A program made the translations under genes and the position numbers. DNA of 64,000 nucleotides from DASQFQ01 sp963722815 (GTDB lineage: Bacteria > Actinomycetota > Thermoleophilia > Solirubrobacterales > Solirubrobacteraceae), in the NCBI GenBank assembly GCA_963722815.1, contig CAVROM010000008.1:1-64000 (forward strand). Reading direction: 5' to 3'. The notes under the pieces were generated by a model that saw only the letters and a list, made by a program, of their open reading frames with translations, did not search any database and was not told the origin of the DNA. Below, piece by piece: positions 1-9,657 of the stretch (position 1 is the first letter of the stretch; every line of letters starts with the position of its first letter).

Positions 1-1
1 C

Positions 2-103
2 TCGCGCCTCACCGGGCGGATGTCGGAGGCGGCGCTGATCCAGGCGATCGCCGTCGTGCTGCTGATCGCCGCGGCGGGCTGCATCGTCCAGGCCGTAACC
101 TGA
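2..103 (+). CDS. C-terminal end of a membrane protein, possibly TauE/SafE-type exporter (partial)
   Basis: The window opens inside this gene, and 33 codons remain before the TGA at 101. They encode LTGRMSE followed by one hydrophobic helix (IAVVLLIAAAGCIVQAV). A short basic loop with S-E-A before the last helix is common at the end of TauE/SafE anion exporters, so that family is a guess from a single segment. The M20 peptidase starts 6 nt after the stop, so the two may be co-transcribed. Confidence 0.4.
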   Translation, partial: SRLTGRMSEAALIQAIAVVLLIAAAGCIVQAVT

Positions 104-108
104 CCCGC

Positions 109-1408
109 GTGGACCTCCAGGAGGAGACCGCCGATGTCCTCGGCGAACTGATCCGCTTCAACACGGTCAACCCGCCCGGCGACGAGCGGGAGTGCCAGGA
201 GTATCTGAAGCGGTACCTCGAGGAGGCGGGCTTCGAGTGCGAGCTCGCCGGCACGTCGGACGAGCGGCCGAACCTCGTCGCGCGGCTGCCCGGCGAGGGC
301 GACGGCCCGGTGCTCGGCTACCTGTCGCACGTCGACACCGTGCTCGCCTCGCCCGAGGACTGGTCGCGCGACCCGTGGTCGGGCGAGCTGCACGACGGCT
401 TCGTGTGGGGCCGCGGCGCGCTCGACATGAAGTCGCAGACCGCGGCCGAGGTCGTGGCCGGCGCCGCGCTGGCGCGCGAGGGCTGGCGGCCGCCGCGCGG
501 CGAGCTGAAGATCATCTCGGTTGCCGACGAGGAGGTCGGCGGGCTGGTGGGCGCGCAGTGGCTGACCCAGGAGCGGCCGGACCTCGCGCGCTGCGACATG
601 CTGCTCAACGAGGGCGCCGGGCCGCCGATGCCCTACGACGGCCGCCGCCTCTACGGCGTCTGCTGCGCCGAGAAGGGCACATTCCGCTTCGCCGTGCGCG
701 CGAGCGGCCGCGCGGGCCACGCCTCGGTGCCCGCGCTCGCCGACAACGCGCTGCTCAAGCTCCTGCCCTACGTCGAGCGGCTCGGCGCGGCGGGCGTGAC
801 GCACGACCTGACCGACCCGCCGCGCGCGTTCCTGTCCGCGGTCGGGCTCGACCCGGCGGACCCGGACGGCGCGCTCGAGCACCTGCGCGGCGATCGACGA
901 GCGGCTGGCCGCGATGATCGAGCCGACGTTCGGGGCGACGTTCGCGCCGACGATCATCGAGGCCTCGAGCAAGATCAACGTCGTGCCCGCTCGCGCCGAG
1001 CTGAAGGTCGACTGCCGCGTCCCCGCCGGCATGGGCTCGGAGGAGACGATGGCGCGCGTCCGCGAGGCGCTCGGCGACACCGACGGCGTCGAGGTCGAGT
1101 TCCTCGAGGAGGTGGTCGGCAACAGCTCGCCGGTCGAGTCGCCGCTGATGGACGCGATCCGCGACTGGGTCGGCGAGGCCGAGCCGGGCGCCGAGGTCGT
1201 GCCGACCGTGCTGCCGGCCTTCACCGACTCGCGCTGGTTCCGCGACGCGTTCCCCGACTGCGTCGCCTACGGCTTCTTCCCGCACCGGCACATGACGCTG
1301 TACGACACCTGGCCGCTGATCCATGGCGCCGACGAGCGGATCGACGTCCGCGACCTCGGCTTCGCGGCGAGCTTCTTCCACGAGCTGCCGAGGAGGCTGC
1401 TGGCATGA
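109..1408 (+). CDS. M20-family metallopeptidase/deacylase (ArgE/DapE type), one frameshift
   Basis: A zinc-dependent amidohydrolase or carboxypeptidase of the M20 family, acting on an N-acyl amino acid or dipeptide in the cytosol; the substrate cannot be told. The start is GTG 109. Metal-binding elements are in order: HVDTV (H74, D76), the GALDMK stretch and VADEEVGG (the E-E pair). The reading frame breaks near 890 (an extra G in cgcggcgatcgac) and resumes as DERLAAMIEPTF, continuing through the dimerisation region to the C-terminal metal His in FPHRHM. After correction the protein is about 432 aa, normal for the family. Its TGA overlaps the ATG of the DUF1385 gene (ATGA). Without the correction the frame reads on into the next gene and gives a false fusion. 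Confidence 0.85.
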
Positions 1409-2196
1409 CGGAACCCGACAAGCTCCGCCTCGGCGGGATGGCGCTGCGCAACGGGCTGCTGGTCCACGGGCCGACGCACTGGGCCGCGGCGGTGCGCACC
1501 GACGCCGGCGAGGTCAAGGTCGGGTCGGGCAAGAAGCCGCGCTGCGCGCGGTCGACGGCGTGCCGGGCGTGCGCGGCGTCGTCGCGGCTCGGCGAGGCGA
1601 TGGCGGTGATCCCGCTGGTCAAGCGCGGGCTGCCGGAGGTGCGGCTGCCGTTCCAGGACGTCTCCGTGATCGCGGTGGCGGCCGGCGCGTCGCTGACCGG
1701 CGCGCTCGCGCGCAGGCGGGTGCGGGGGATCGGCGGCGAGTCGATCGCCGCGCTCGCGTCGGTGACGCCGGCGCTGTTCGCGCTGCGCGGCGGCGAGCTC
1801 GCCGAGTACCACGGCGTCGAGCACAAGGCGATCGCCGCCTACGAGCAGGGCGCCGACGACGCGCGCGACACCTCCAAGGAGCACGAGCGCTGCGGCTCGC
1901 ACCTCGTCGCCCCGCTGCTCGCCTCCAACCTGGCGGGCACGCTGCTGCTGCGCCGGACGCTCGAGAAGCCGGGGCCGCTGGCGGGCGCCGCGGTGGCGCT
2001 CGCGTCGACCGCGGTGGCGGTCGAGCTGTTCGGGTGGTGCGAGCGCAACAGCGAGACGAAGCTCGCCCAGGCGCTGCGCCGGCCGGGCTTCGAGATCCAG
2101 CGGCTGATCGGCACGCGCGAGCCCGACGAGCGCCAGCTCGAGGTCGGGCGGGCCGCGCTCGCGGAGATCCTGCGGGTCGAAGCGGCCTACAACTAA
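1405..2196 (+). CDS. DUF1385 family membrane protein
   Basis: The hallmark EYHGVEHKAIAAYE of DUF1385 (residues about 134-147) is present, followed by two hydrophobic segments near 170-215 and the conserved GWCERNSE stretch. The family has no settled biochemical role; it is often found near prmC/prfA/rho in Gram-positive bacteria, which is not the case here. The ATG at 1405 overlaps the M20 stop by 4 nt, so translation is probably coupled. Between about 1535 and 1590 the frame shows an odd CARSTACRACAAS run; reading one frame over gives LRAVDGVPGVRGVV, so two compensating one-base errors are likely. Length, about 263 aa, is usual. Confidence 0.8.
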   Translation: MTEPDKLRLGGMALRNGLLVHGPTHWAAAVRTDAGEVKVGSGKKPRCARSTACRACAASSRLGEAMAVIPLVKRGLPEVRLPFQDVSVIAVAAGASLTGALARRRVRGIGGESIAALASVTPALFALRGGELAEYHGVEHKAIAAYEQGADDARDTSKEHERCGSHLVAPLLASNLAGTLLLRRTLEKPGPLAGAAVALASTAVAVELFGWCERNSETKLAQALRRPGFEIQRLIGTREPDERQLEVGRAALAEILRVEAAYN

Positions 2197-2222
2197 GGTC
2201 CACGCCGCATTGTGATGGGGCG

Positions 2223-2228
2223 TAGGCT
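2223..2228 (+). promoter_or_regulatory. TANNNT -10-like hexamer upstream of ftsH
   Basis: TAGGCT lies 14 nt before the TTG at 2243 in a 46-nt gap. It matches the hexamer seen before many starts in this window. Inference only. Confidence 0.35.
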
Positions 2229-2242
2229 GCGCTAAACCCTGC

Positions 2243-3829
<1,587 letters not shown>

Positions 3830-3833
<4 letters not shown>

Positions 3834-4199
3834 CGGAGTAGGCTGCATCGCCCCGTGGTAGACGGCCTCGGCGTTGTTGCCGTCGGGGTCGAGGGCGAAC
3901 GCGCCGTAGTAGTTCTGGTGGTAGTGGGGCCTGGGGCCGGGCTCGCCGTTGCCGGTGCCGCCCGTCGCCACCGCCGCCGCGTGGAAGCGCTGGACCTCCT
4001 CCTGAGAGCCGGCGCGGAACGCGACGTGGCAGCGGGTCGACTCGCCCGCCTGGAGCCAGAAGTCGGGGAAGTCCCTCCCCATGCCGACCGCCTCGCCGTA
4101 ATCCATCATGACCCGGTACCCGAGCGGCTCGAGCGCGGCCTCGTAGAAAGCCCGGCTCGCCGCGACGTCGGCGACGAACAGCTTGACGTGGTCGATCAT
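3830..4199 (-). CDS. VOC superfamily (glyoxalase/bleomycin-resistance-like) protein
   Basis: A small metal-site protein of the vicinal-oxygen-chelate fold: MIDHVKLFVADVAASRAFY at the N-terminus and the closing DPDGNNAEAVYHG typical of this family. The ATG (4199) overlaps the TGA of the upstream alcohol dehydrogenase (ATGA), so the two form one transcript. In the given sequence the frame has no stop and runs antisense through ftsH to 3006. A one-base correction near 3840 gives a TAG at 3832-3830, back to back with the ftsH stop and at the usual family length (about 123 aa). The substrate is unknown; the neighbour suggests aldehyde or thiol-adduct metabolism, but this is inference. Confidence 0.75.
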
Positions 4200-5302
4200 G
4201 CGAACGAGATCACGCTGCGGATGCCGTCCTGCGCCTCCATCAGCTCGAAGCCCTTGTTGACCTCGGCGAGCGTGATGCGGTGGGACAGGAAGGCGTCGAC
4301 GTCGATGTCGCCGGCGAGGTAGCGCTCGACGAACTGCGGCACCTGCTCACGGCCCTTGACGCCGCCGAACGAGGAGCCCGCGACGCGGCGGCCGGTGATC
4401 AGGAAGCGCGGGACGATGTCGAGCGTCTCGCCCTTGCCGGCCACGCCGGCGACCGTGCAGAGTCCCCAGCCCATGCGCGCGGCCTCGACGGCCTGGCGCA
4501 TGACCTTGACGTTGCCGGTCGCCTCGAACGTGTAGTCGGCCCCGAAGCCGTCCGTCATGTCGAGGATCTGCTGGACCGCGTCGGGCCCTCCCACCATCGT
4601 CTCGGTCGCGCCCTGGCCGGTGGCGAGCTTGAGCCGCTCCTCGCTCAGGTCGACGCACACGATCCGCTCCGCGCTCGCGAGGCGGCAGCCCGCGACCGCG
4701 CCGAGGCCGACCATGCCGGCGCCGAACACGATGCAGGTCGAGCCCGCCTCGACCTTGGCGGTGTTGAGCGCCGCGCCGAGGCCGGTGGAGAGGCCGCAGG
4801 CGAACAGGCAGGCGCGGTCCAGCTTCGCCTCCGGGTTGATCTTGGCCAGCGCGATCTCCGGCATCACGGTGTACTCCGCGAACGTCGAGCAGCCCATGAA
4901 GTGCCGGATCGGCTCGCCGTCGCGGGACAGGCGCGTCGTGCCGTCGGGCAGGTAGCCCTTGCCCTGCTGGTCGCGGATGGCGAGGCAGAGGTTCGTCTTC
5001 GGGGACAGGCAGTGGATGCACTCGCCGCACTGGGGCGAGAAGAGCGAGACGACGTGGTCGCCCTCCTTGACGGAGCTCACGCCCTCGCCGAGGCGCTCGA
5101 CGACGCCGGCGCCCTCGTGGCCGAGCACGGCCGGGGCGTAGCCGCTCGGGTCGGCGCCCGAGGCGGTGTAGAGGTCGGTGTGGCAGACCCCGCAGGCCTC
5201 GAGCCGGACGAGCACCTCGCCCGGGCCGGGCTCGGCCAGGTCGACCTCCTGCACGGCGAGCGGGGCGCCGAACTCCTCCAGGACAGCAGCGCGGATTTTC
5301 AT
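4196..5302 (-). CDS. Class III zinc-dependent alcohol dehydrogenase (S-hydroxymethyl-thiol dehydrogenase type)
   Basis: A 368-aa medium-chain dehydrogenase with NAD-dependent oxidation of alcohols or thiol-formaldehyde adducts. Catalytic zinc ligands are seen in CGVCHTDLY and GHEGAG; the structural zinc lobe is CGECIHCLSPKTNLC; the nucleotide site is VFGAGMVGLGAVAG. The long loop after the zinc lobe and the FMGCSTFAEY stretch match class III enzymes, which in actinobacteria act on S-(hydroxymethyl)mycothiol or glutathione in formaldehyde detoxification. The thiol used here cannot be read from sequence. It starts at ATG 5302, 11 nt after the mreB stop, and its stop overlaps the start of the VOC gene. 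Confidence 0.9.
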   Translation of the reverse strand: MKIRAAVLEEFGAPLAVQEVDLAEPGPGEVLVRLEACGVCHTDLYTASGADPSGYAPAVLGHEGAGVVERLGEGVSSVKEGDHVVSLFSPQCGECIHCLSPKTNLCLAIRDQQGKGYLPDGTTRLSRDGEPIRHFMGCSTFAEYTVMPEIALAKINPEAKLDRACLFACGLSTGLGAALNTAKVEAGSTCIVFGAGMVGLGAVAGCRLASAERIVCVDLSEERLKLATGQGATETMVGGPDAVQQILDMTDGFGADYTFEATGNVKVMRQAVEAARMGWGLCTVAGVAGKGETLDIVPRFLITGRRVAGSSFGGVKGREQVPQFVERYLAGDIDVDAFLSHRITLAEVNKGFELMEAQDGIRSVISFA

Positions 5303-5313
5303 GGGGCGCGACC

Positions 5314-6369
5314 CTACCTGCGCATGCGGGGCGAGCGCGCGCCCGGGCGGCGCGCGGAGCGGCGGGCGAGCTGCGCCCGGCGCGCGATCGCCTCGAACTC
5401 CTCCAGCGACTCGCCGGCGCCCACCGCGACGCAGGTCAGCGGCGAGTCGGCGATCCGCGTCGGCATCGACGTCTCCTGCTCGAGCCGCTCGGCCAGCCCG
5501 TGCAGCAGCGCGCCGCCGCCGGCCAGCAGGATCCCGTGGACGAGGATGTCCGAGGACAGCTCGGGCGGCGTCTGGTCGAGCGTCTCGCGCACGGCGTCGA
5601 CGATCGTCTGCACCGGCTCGGCGAGCGCCTCGCGGATGTCGTCGGAGTCGAGCATCACCGTGCGCGGCAGGCCCGAGAGCAGTTCGCGGCCGCGCACCTC
5701 GACCTCGACGGTCTGCGGCATCGGGAAGGCGGAGCCGGCGACCATCTTGATCTCCTCCGCGCTCGGCTGGCCGATCGCGAGGTTCGCGTGGCGGCGGACG
5801 TAGGCCATGATCGCCTCGTCGAGGTCGTAGCCGGCCAGCCGCAGCGAGGTCTCGACCACGATCTCGCCCATCGAGATCACGGCGACCTCGGAGGTGCCGC
5901 CGCCGATGTCGACGACCATGTGGCCGGTCGGCTCGGCGATCTCGAGGCCGGCGCCGATGGCGGCCGCGATCGGCTCCTCGATCAGCGCCACCTGGCGCGC
6001 GCCGGCGCTCAGGCACGCCTCCTCGACCGCGCGCGTCTCGACCTCGGTGACGCCCGACGGCACGCACATGACCACCCGCGGGCGCGACCAGCGGCTCGTC
6101 TGCGCCTTGCGCAGGAAGTAGCGCAGCATCTGCTCGGTGACCTCGAAGTCGGCGATCACGCCGTGGCGCAGCGGGCGGGTGGCGGAGATCGTGGCCGGCG
6201 TGCGGCCGATCATCCGGTGCGCCTCGTCGCCGACGGCATAGACCTCGCCGCGGTCGGCGTCGACCGCGATCACGCTCGGCTCGGAGACCACGATCCCGCG
6301 CCCGCGCTCGAACACGAGCGTGTTGGCGGTGCCGAGGTCGACGGCCAGGTCGCGGTTGCCGAACGCCAT
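5314..6369 (-). CDS. mreB: Rod shape-determining protein MreB
   Basis: A 351-aa actin-like ATPase that polymerises under the membrane and directs lateral wall synthesis. Phosphate-1 loop DLGTANTLVF is at the N-terminus, the connecting motif IEEPIAAAIG in the middle, phosphate-2 VVDIGGGTSEVAVIS near residue 160, and the adenosine loop GILLAGGGALLHG near 290. The C-terminus is a basic arginine-rich tail (RRSARRPGARSPRMRR), longer than usual and plausibly membrane-associating. No mreC or mreD follows; the next gene is an alcohol dehydrogenase. The ATG lies in a TGATG overlap with the upstream kinase-like frame, with GAGAAGGA as a possible ribosome binding site. Confidence 0.93.
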   Translation of the reverse strand: MAFGNRDLAVDLGTANTLVFERGRGIVVSEPSVIAVDADRGEVYAVGDEAHRMIGRTPATISATRPLRHGVIADFEVTEQMLRYFLRKAQTSRWSRPRVVMCVPSGVTEVETRAVEEACLSAGARQVALIEEPIAAAIGAGLEIAEPTGHMVVDIGGGTSEVAVISMGEIVVETSLRLAGYDLDEAIMAYVRRHANLAIGQPSAEEIKMVAGSAFPMPQTVEVEVRGRELLSGLPRTVMLDSDDIREALAEPVQTIVDAVRETLDQTPPELSSDILVHGILLAGGGALLHGLAERLEQETSMPTRIADSPLTCVAVGAGESLEEFEAIARRAQLARRSARRPGARSPRMRR

Positions 6370-7379
6370 CAGTGGTCCTTCTCGTGATGCCGCGCTCGAA
6401 AGACCGGCCGCCGGCGCCGCCAGGCGAGGACGCAGACCTGAAGGAATACCCCTGGTATTTCGAGGGTCGAGGACGACGCATGGCGGTGATCGGCGGGCGC
6501 CGATTTCGAGTGGGACGTTCGGGAAGGACAGCCGACCACCAGCTCGTAGGCGCGGTGCTCGACGGTGATGCGCTCCATGCCGGAGTCGTGCACCTCGCCG
6601 TCGACGTTGAACTCCGTGCCCGGCGGCAGGTCGACCTCGACCACGGTGCCGCGCGCGTGGCGGACGTCGCGCTGCTCGGCGATCGTGCCGCGGCGCAGTC
6701 CCCAGGCGCGGCGGGCGAGGCCGAGGCGCGAGCCGGCGGGGAGGATCGCGGCGTCGAGCACGCCGTCCTCGGGGTCGGCGGCGTCGATGTCGGCGCCGCC
6801 GCCGAACGCGCCGGTGACGGCGACGATCGCCTGCCACGCCTCGCCGTCGAAGACCTGCTCGCCGCCCGCGCAGACCGTGCAGCGCAGCGGCTGCTCGGTC
6901 ATCGCGGCGCGCAGCGCGCCGACCGGGTAGGCGAGCGGGCCGAGGAAGGACTTGAACGGCTCGGCGCGGCGGGCGGCGGCGGAGGCGAGGCCGGCGCTGG
7001 CGACGTTGACGAACGGCCGCCCGTCGGCGAGGCGCCCGAGCTCCATCGAGCCGCAGCTCGCGGCCGGTGGCGGCCAGCGCGCAGGCGTCCTCGGGGTCGT
7101 CCGGGAGCTCGGAGGCGCGCGCGTAGTCGTTGGCGGTGCCGGTGGGGATGACCGCCAGCGGCACGCCGAGGCGGCCGGCCAGCGCCGCCGCCGTGCCGAG
7201 CGTGCCGTCGCCGCCGGCGACCGCCACGCGCTCGGGGCCCCACGCGGCGGCGGGCTCGAGCCGTCGGGCTCGACGCCGAAGGCGCGCACGTCGGCGCCGT
7301 GGCGGCGCATCCGCTCGGCGAGCTCCTCCGGGTCGAGGCCCCCTCCGGAGGCCGCGTTGGCGATCAGCGCGATCCGCAC
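6369..7379 (-). CDS. Diacylglycerol kinase / YegS-like lipid kinase, frameshifted
   Basis: A DAGK-catalytic-domain protein: N-terminal RIALIANAASGG, the glycine-rich VAGGDGTLGTAAALAG nucleotide loop and PTGTANDYAR, then the C-terminal beta-sandwich ending FNVDGEV and AYELVVG. Enzymes of this family phosphorylate diacylglycerol or related lipids at the inner membrane. The gene is split: the N-terminus, the GGDGT block and the C-terminal half lie in different frames (breaks near 7245 and 7045). The start GTG 7379 has TAGCCT 8 nt upstream. The last ~50 codons after VVG do not resemble the family, so the true end may be near 6530; the frame as written stops at 6371-6369, overlapping mreB. Confidence 0.75.
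   Translation of the reverse strand: MRIALIANAASGGGLDPEELAERMRRHGADVRAFGVEPDGSSPPPRGAPSAWRSPAATARSARRRRWPAASACRWRSSPPAPPTTTRAPPSSRTTPRTPARWPPPAASCGSMELGRLADGRPFVNVASAGLASAAARRAEPFKSFLGPLAYPVGALRAAMTEQPLRCTVCAGGEQVFDGEAWQAIVAVTGAFGGGADIDAADPEDGVLDAAILPAGSRLGLARRAWGLRRGTIAEQRDVRHARGTVVEVDLPPGTEFNVDGEVHDSGMERITVEHRAYELVVGCPSRTSHSKSAPADHRHASSSTLEIPGVFLQVCVLAWRRRRPVFRARHHEKDH
6445..6459. promoter_or_regulatory. Perfect inverted repeat upstream of mreB
   Basis: AATACC-CCT-GGTATT, a 6-bp perfect dyad, sits 76-90 nt before the mreB ATG in the most AT-rich patch of the area. It could be an operator or the promoter region of mreB. No protein can be assigned. Confidence 0.3.
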
Positions 7380-7387
7380 GCCCAGCC

Positions 7388-7405
7388 AGGCTACCTGTCT
7401 AGACT
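7388..7405. promoter_or_regulatory. Divergent -10-like hexamers for kinase and epimerase genes
   Basis: Minus-strand TAGCCT (7393-7388) ends 8 nt before GTG 7379. Plus-strand TAGACT (7400-7405) ends 7 nt before ATG 7413. Both would give nearly leaderless mRNAs. Confidence 0.5.
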
Positions 7406-7412
7406 CCGGCCG

Positions 7413-7826
7413 ATGTTCGGGCGCATCGACCACGTCGGCCTCGCGGTGAGCGACCTCGAGGAGGCGATCGACCTCCACGTCAACGTCTACGGGCTCACCC
7501 TCGTGCACCGCGAGACGGTGGAGTCGCAGGGTGTCGAGGCCGCGCTGCTGGACGTGGGCGAGAACCACGTCGAGCTGCTCGCCCCGCTCCACGACGACAC
7601 GCCGGTCGGCAAGTTCCTCGCCAAGCGCGGCCCGGGGCTGCACCACGTCGCCTACCAGGTCGACGACATCGAGGCCGTCCTCCGGCGGCTGCGCGACCAG
7701 GGAATGCGCCTGATCGACGAGTCGCCGCGCACCGGCATCCGGCAGTCGCAGGTGGCGTTCCTGCATCCTTCGTCCTCAGGTGGTGTCTTGACCGAGATCG
7801 TCCAACCGGCAGCAGTCCATGCCTGA
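7413..7826 (+). CDS. mce: Methylmalonyl-CoA epimerase
   Basis: A 137-aa VOC-fold enzyme that interconverts the 2R and 2S forms of methylmalonyl-CoA in propionyl-CoA metabolism. The start MFGRIDHVGLAV carries the first metal His; GLHHVAYQVDD carries the second; the C-terminal TEIVQP carries the metal Glu. Length and residue order are those of the epimerase subfamily rather than other VOC proteins. No mutase gene is in the window. Its stop overlaps the start of the next small gene by 8 nt. Confidence 0.88.
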   Translation: MFGRIDHVGLAVSDLEEAIDLHVNVYGLTLVHRETVESQGVEAALLDVGENHVELLAPLHDDTPVGKFLAKRGPGLHHVAYQVDDIEAVLRRLRDQGMRLIDESPRTGIRQSQVAFLHPSSSGGVLTEIVQPAAVHA

Positions 7827-8039
7827 TCCCAACCGCAAGGCGGCGGTCGGCTTCGCCGGCGGCCAGGTGCTCGCGCTGCGGCTCTCGGAGTCGCAGCTCA
7901 ACGAGCTGCGCGGCGTGATGCGCAAGAAGGCCGCGAGCGCTGGCACGAGGTCGAGGCCGCCGACGGCGCCGTGCTGGTCGACGTCGGGCAGGTCGTCTAC
8001 CTGCGCGTCGAGTCCGACGAGCACCGCGTCGGCTTCTGA
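7819..8039 (+). CDS. Small conserved protein between mce and a PAP2 phosphatase, one frameshift
   Basis: A protein of about 73 aa: MPDPNRKAAVGFAGGQVLALRLSE opens in one frame. After an indel near 7940 it continues as ERWHEVEAADGAVLVDVGQ and ends DEHRVGF-stop at 8037-8039. The start overlaps the end of mce, so it is translationally coupled. It has no membrane segment or signal peptide. I do not recognise a family; the alternating hydrophobic pattern suggests a small beta-rich domain. Confidence 0.65.
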
Positions 8040-8551
8040 GCACCGCCAAGCAGTCCCTGCGGGTCCGCGCCAACGCGCTGGACCTGGCGCTCTACAAGCG
8101 CCTGCGCACGCTCGCGCGGACGCCGGAGACGGTCAAGTGGGTGCGGCGCTACTCGGCGCTCGGTGAGCACGGGCTCTTCTGGCTCGGCGCCGGGCTGCTG
8201 GGCGCGGCGCTCGACAAGCCCGCGCGCCCGCGCTGGATCCGCGCCACCGCGGTGGTGGGCTGCGCGTACCTGACCTCGAGCTCGATCAAGTGGTCGATCG
8301 GGCGGCCGCGGCCGGTGGTCGAGGACCTGCCGCACCTGATGGCGACGCCGACCGGGCTCTCGTTCCCGTCCTCGCACTCGACGTCGTCGTTCGCGGCGGC
8401 GCGCGCGTTCACCGGGCTCGTGCCGACCGCGCCGCTGTACTGCATGGCGACCGCGATGGCGCTCTCGCGCCTCTACCTCGGCGTCCACTACCCCTCGGAC
8501 GTGGCCGCCGGCGCCGGCCTCGGGACGCTGCTGGGGAGCTTCGGGCGATGA
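8036..8551 (+). CDS. PAP2-family membrane phosphatase (phosphatidate/undecaprenyl-PP phosphatase type)
   Basis: The three acid-phosphatase motifs are all visible: KWSIGRPRP (K-x6-RP), FPSSHST (PSGH type) and SRLYLGVHYPSD (SR-x5-H-x3-D), set among hydrophobic helices. Such enzymes dephosphorylate lipid phosphates at the outer face of the membrane. Coding clearly begins before GTG 8141, with STAKQSLRVRANALDLALYK, but no ATG, GTG or TTG is in frame there. CTG 8036 overlaps the preceding stop and is the best candidate, or an ATG has been lost to an error. The stop overlaps ychF (ATGATGA). Confidence 0.82.
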   Translation: MSTAKQSLRVRANALDLALYKRLRTLARTPETVKWVRRYSALGEHGLFWLGAGLLGAALDKPARPRWIRATAVVGCAYLTSSSIKWSIGRPRPVVEDLPHLMATPTGLSFPSSHSTSSFAAARAFTGLVPTAPLYCMATAMALSRLYLGVHYPSDVAAGAGLGTLLGSFGR

Positions 8552-9630
8552 TGAAGGTCGGGATCGTGGGGATGCCCAACGCGGGCAAGTCCTCGCTCTT
8601 CAACGCGCTGTCGCAGGCGGGCGCGCAGGCGGCGAACTACCCGTTCACGACGATCGAGCCGAACGTGGCGGTGGTCGGCGTCGCGGACGAGCGGCTCGAC
8701 GCGGTGGCGAGGACGGTCGGCGCCTCGAACGTCGTGCCGGACACGATCGAGTTCCACGACATCGCCGGGCTGGTGGCGGGCGCGCACAAGGGCGAGGGGC
8801 TCGGCAACCAGTTCCTGGCCAACATCCGGGAGACCGACGCGCTGCTGCACGTCGTGCGCGCGCACGACGACCCGAACGTGATCCACCCCGACGGCCGCGT
8901 CGATCCGGCGGCGGACATGGACACGATCGAGACCGAGCTGATCTACGCCGACCTCGAGCAGGCCGAGCGCCGGCACGCGCGGATCGTACGCGAGGCGCGC
9001 TCGGGCGACCGGCGCGCGGTCGCCGAGGAGAAGTGGCTGCTGGCGGTGATCGAGGCTCTGCAGTCCGGCCGGCCGGTGCGCTCCGTGCCGCTGCCGGAGG
9101 ACGCGCCGCACGCGGCGCGCGACCTCGGCGCGCTGACCGCCAAGCCGGTGCTGTACGTGGCGAACGTGTGCGAGGGCGACGACGAGGTGCCCGCGGTCGT
9201 GACCGAGCACGCCGCCGGCCGCGACGCCGCGGCGGTGGCGATCTCCTCGCGGCTGGAGGCCGAGCTGTCCGAGCTCGACGACGACGAGGCGGGCACGATG
9301 CGCGAGGAGCTCGGGATCTCCGAATCGGGGTTGCAGCGCGTGGTCGGCGGGGCGTTCTCGCTGCTCGACCTGATCGCGTTCTTCACCGCGGGCGAGGACA
9401 AGCCGGCCCAGTCCTGGCACCTGCGCCGCGGGCTATCGGCGTGGCACGCCGCCGGCGAGATCCACTCCGACATCCAGCGCGGCTTCGTCCGCGCGGAGGT
9501 GATCGGCTGGGACGCGCTCGTCGACGCCGGCGGCTACGCGCCGGCCCGCGACCGCGGCGTGCTGCGGCTCGAGGGCCGCGACTACACGATGCAGGACGGT
9601 GACGTGATCACCGTCAAGTTCACCCCCTAG
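8548..9630 (+). CDS. ychF: Ribosome-binding GTPase/ATPase YchF (OLA1 family)
   Basis: A 360-aa TRAFAC-class P-loop protein. G1 is GMPNAGKSS, switch region YPFTTIEPNVAVV, G3 DIAGLVAGAHKGEGLGNQFL, and the C-terminal TGS domain ends in GVLRLEGRDYTMQDGDVI. The G4 position reads NVCE, in line with the relaxed base specificity of this family, which binds ATP as well as GTP and associates with ribosomes. It starts at ATG 8548 (or the adjacent 8551), overlapping the PAP2 stop. Its own stop lies inside a stem-loop (9626-9657). Confidence 0.94.
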   Translation: MMKVGIVGMPNAGKSSLFNALSQAGAQAANYPFTTIEPNVAVVGVADERLDAVARTVGASNVVPDTIEFHDIAGLVAGAHKGEGLGNQFLANIRETDALLHVVRAHDDPNVIHPDGRVDPAADMDTIETELIYADLEQAERRHARIVREARSGDRRAVAEEKWLLAVIEALQSGRPVRSVPLPEDAPHAARDLGALTAKPVLYVANVCEGDDEVPAVVTEHAAGRDAAAVAISSRLEAELSELDDDEAGTMREELGISESGLQRVVGGAFSLLDLIAFFTAGEDKPAQSWHLRRGLSAWHAAGEIHSDIQRGFVRAEVIGWDALVDAGGYAPARDRGVLRLEGRDYTMQDGDVITVKFTP

Positions 9631-9657
9631 CTGCGGCGGGTGTTCCGCACAGCTAGG
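9626..9657 (+). terminator. Stem-loop over the ychF stop codon
   Basis: Perfect 8-bp arms CCTAGCTG (9626-9633) and CAGCTAGG (9650-9657) flank a GC-rich loop; a further partial CGG/CCG pairing extends the stem. The ychF TAG is part of the left arm. No U-tract follows, as is common in high-GC actinobacteria. Confidence 0.55.

Noticed and set aside
109..2196. A single 695-aa open frame covering the peptidase and DUF1385 genes
   Set aside because: It joins two genes because of the indel near 890; the second half of the peptidase lies in another frame and a normal ATGA overlap exists at 1405.
5314..7227. Open frame fusing a diacylglycerol-kinase segment to MreB
   Set aside because: MreB starts normally at 6369; the upstream part is only one fragment of the frameshifted kinase.
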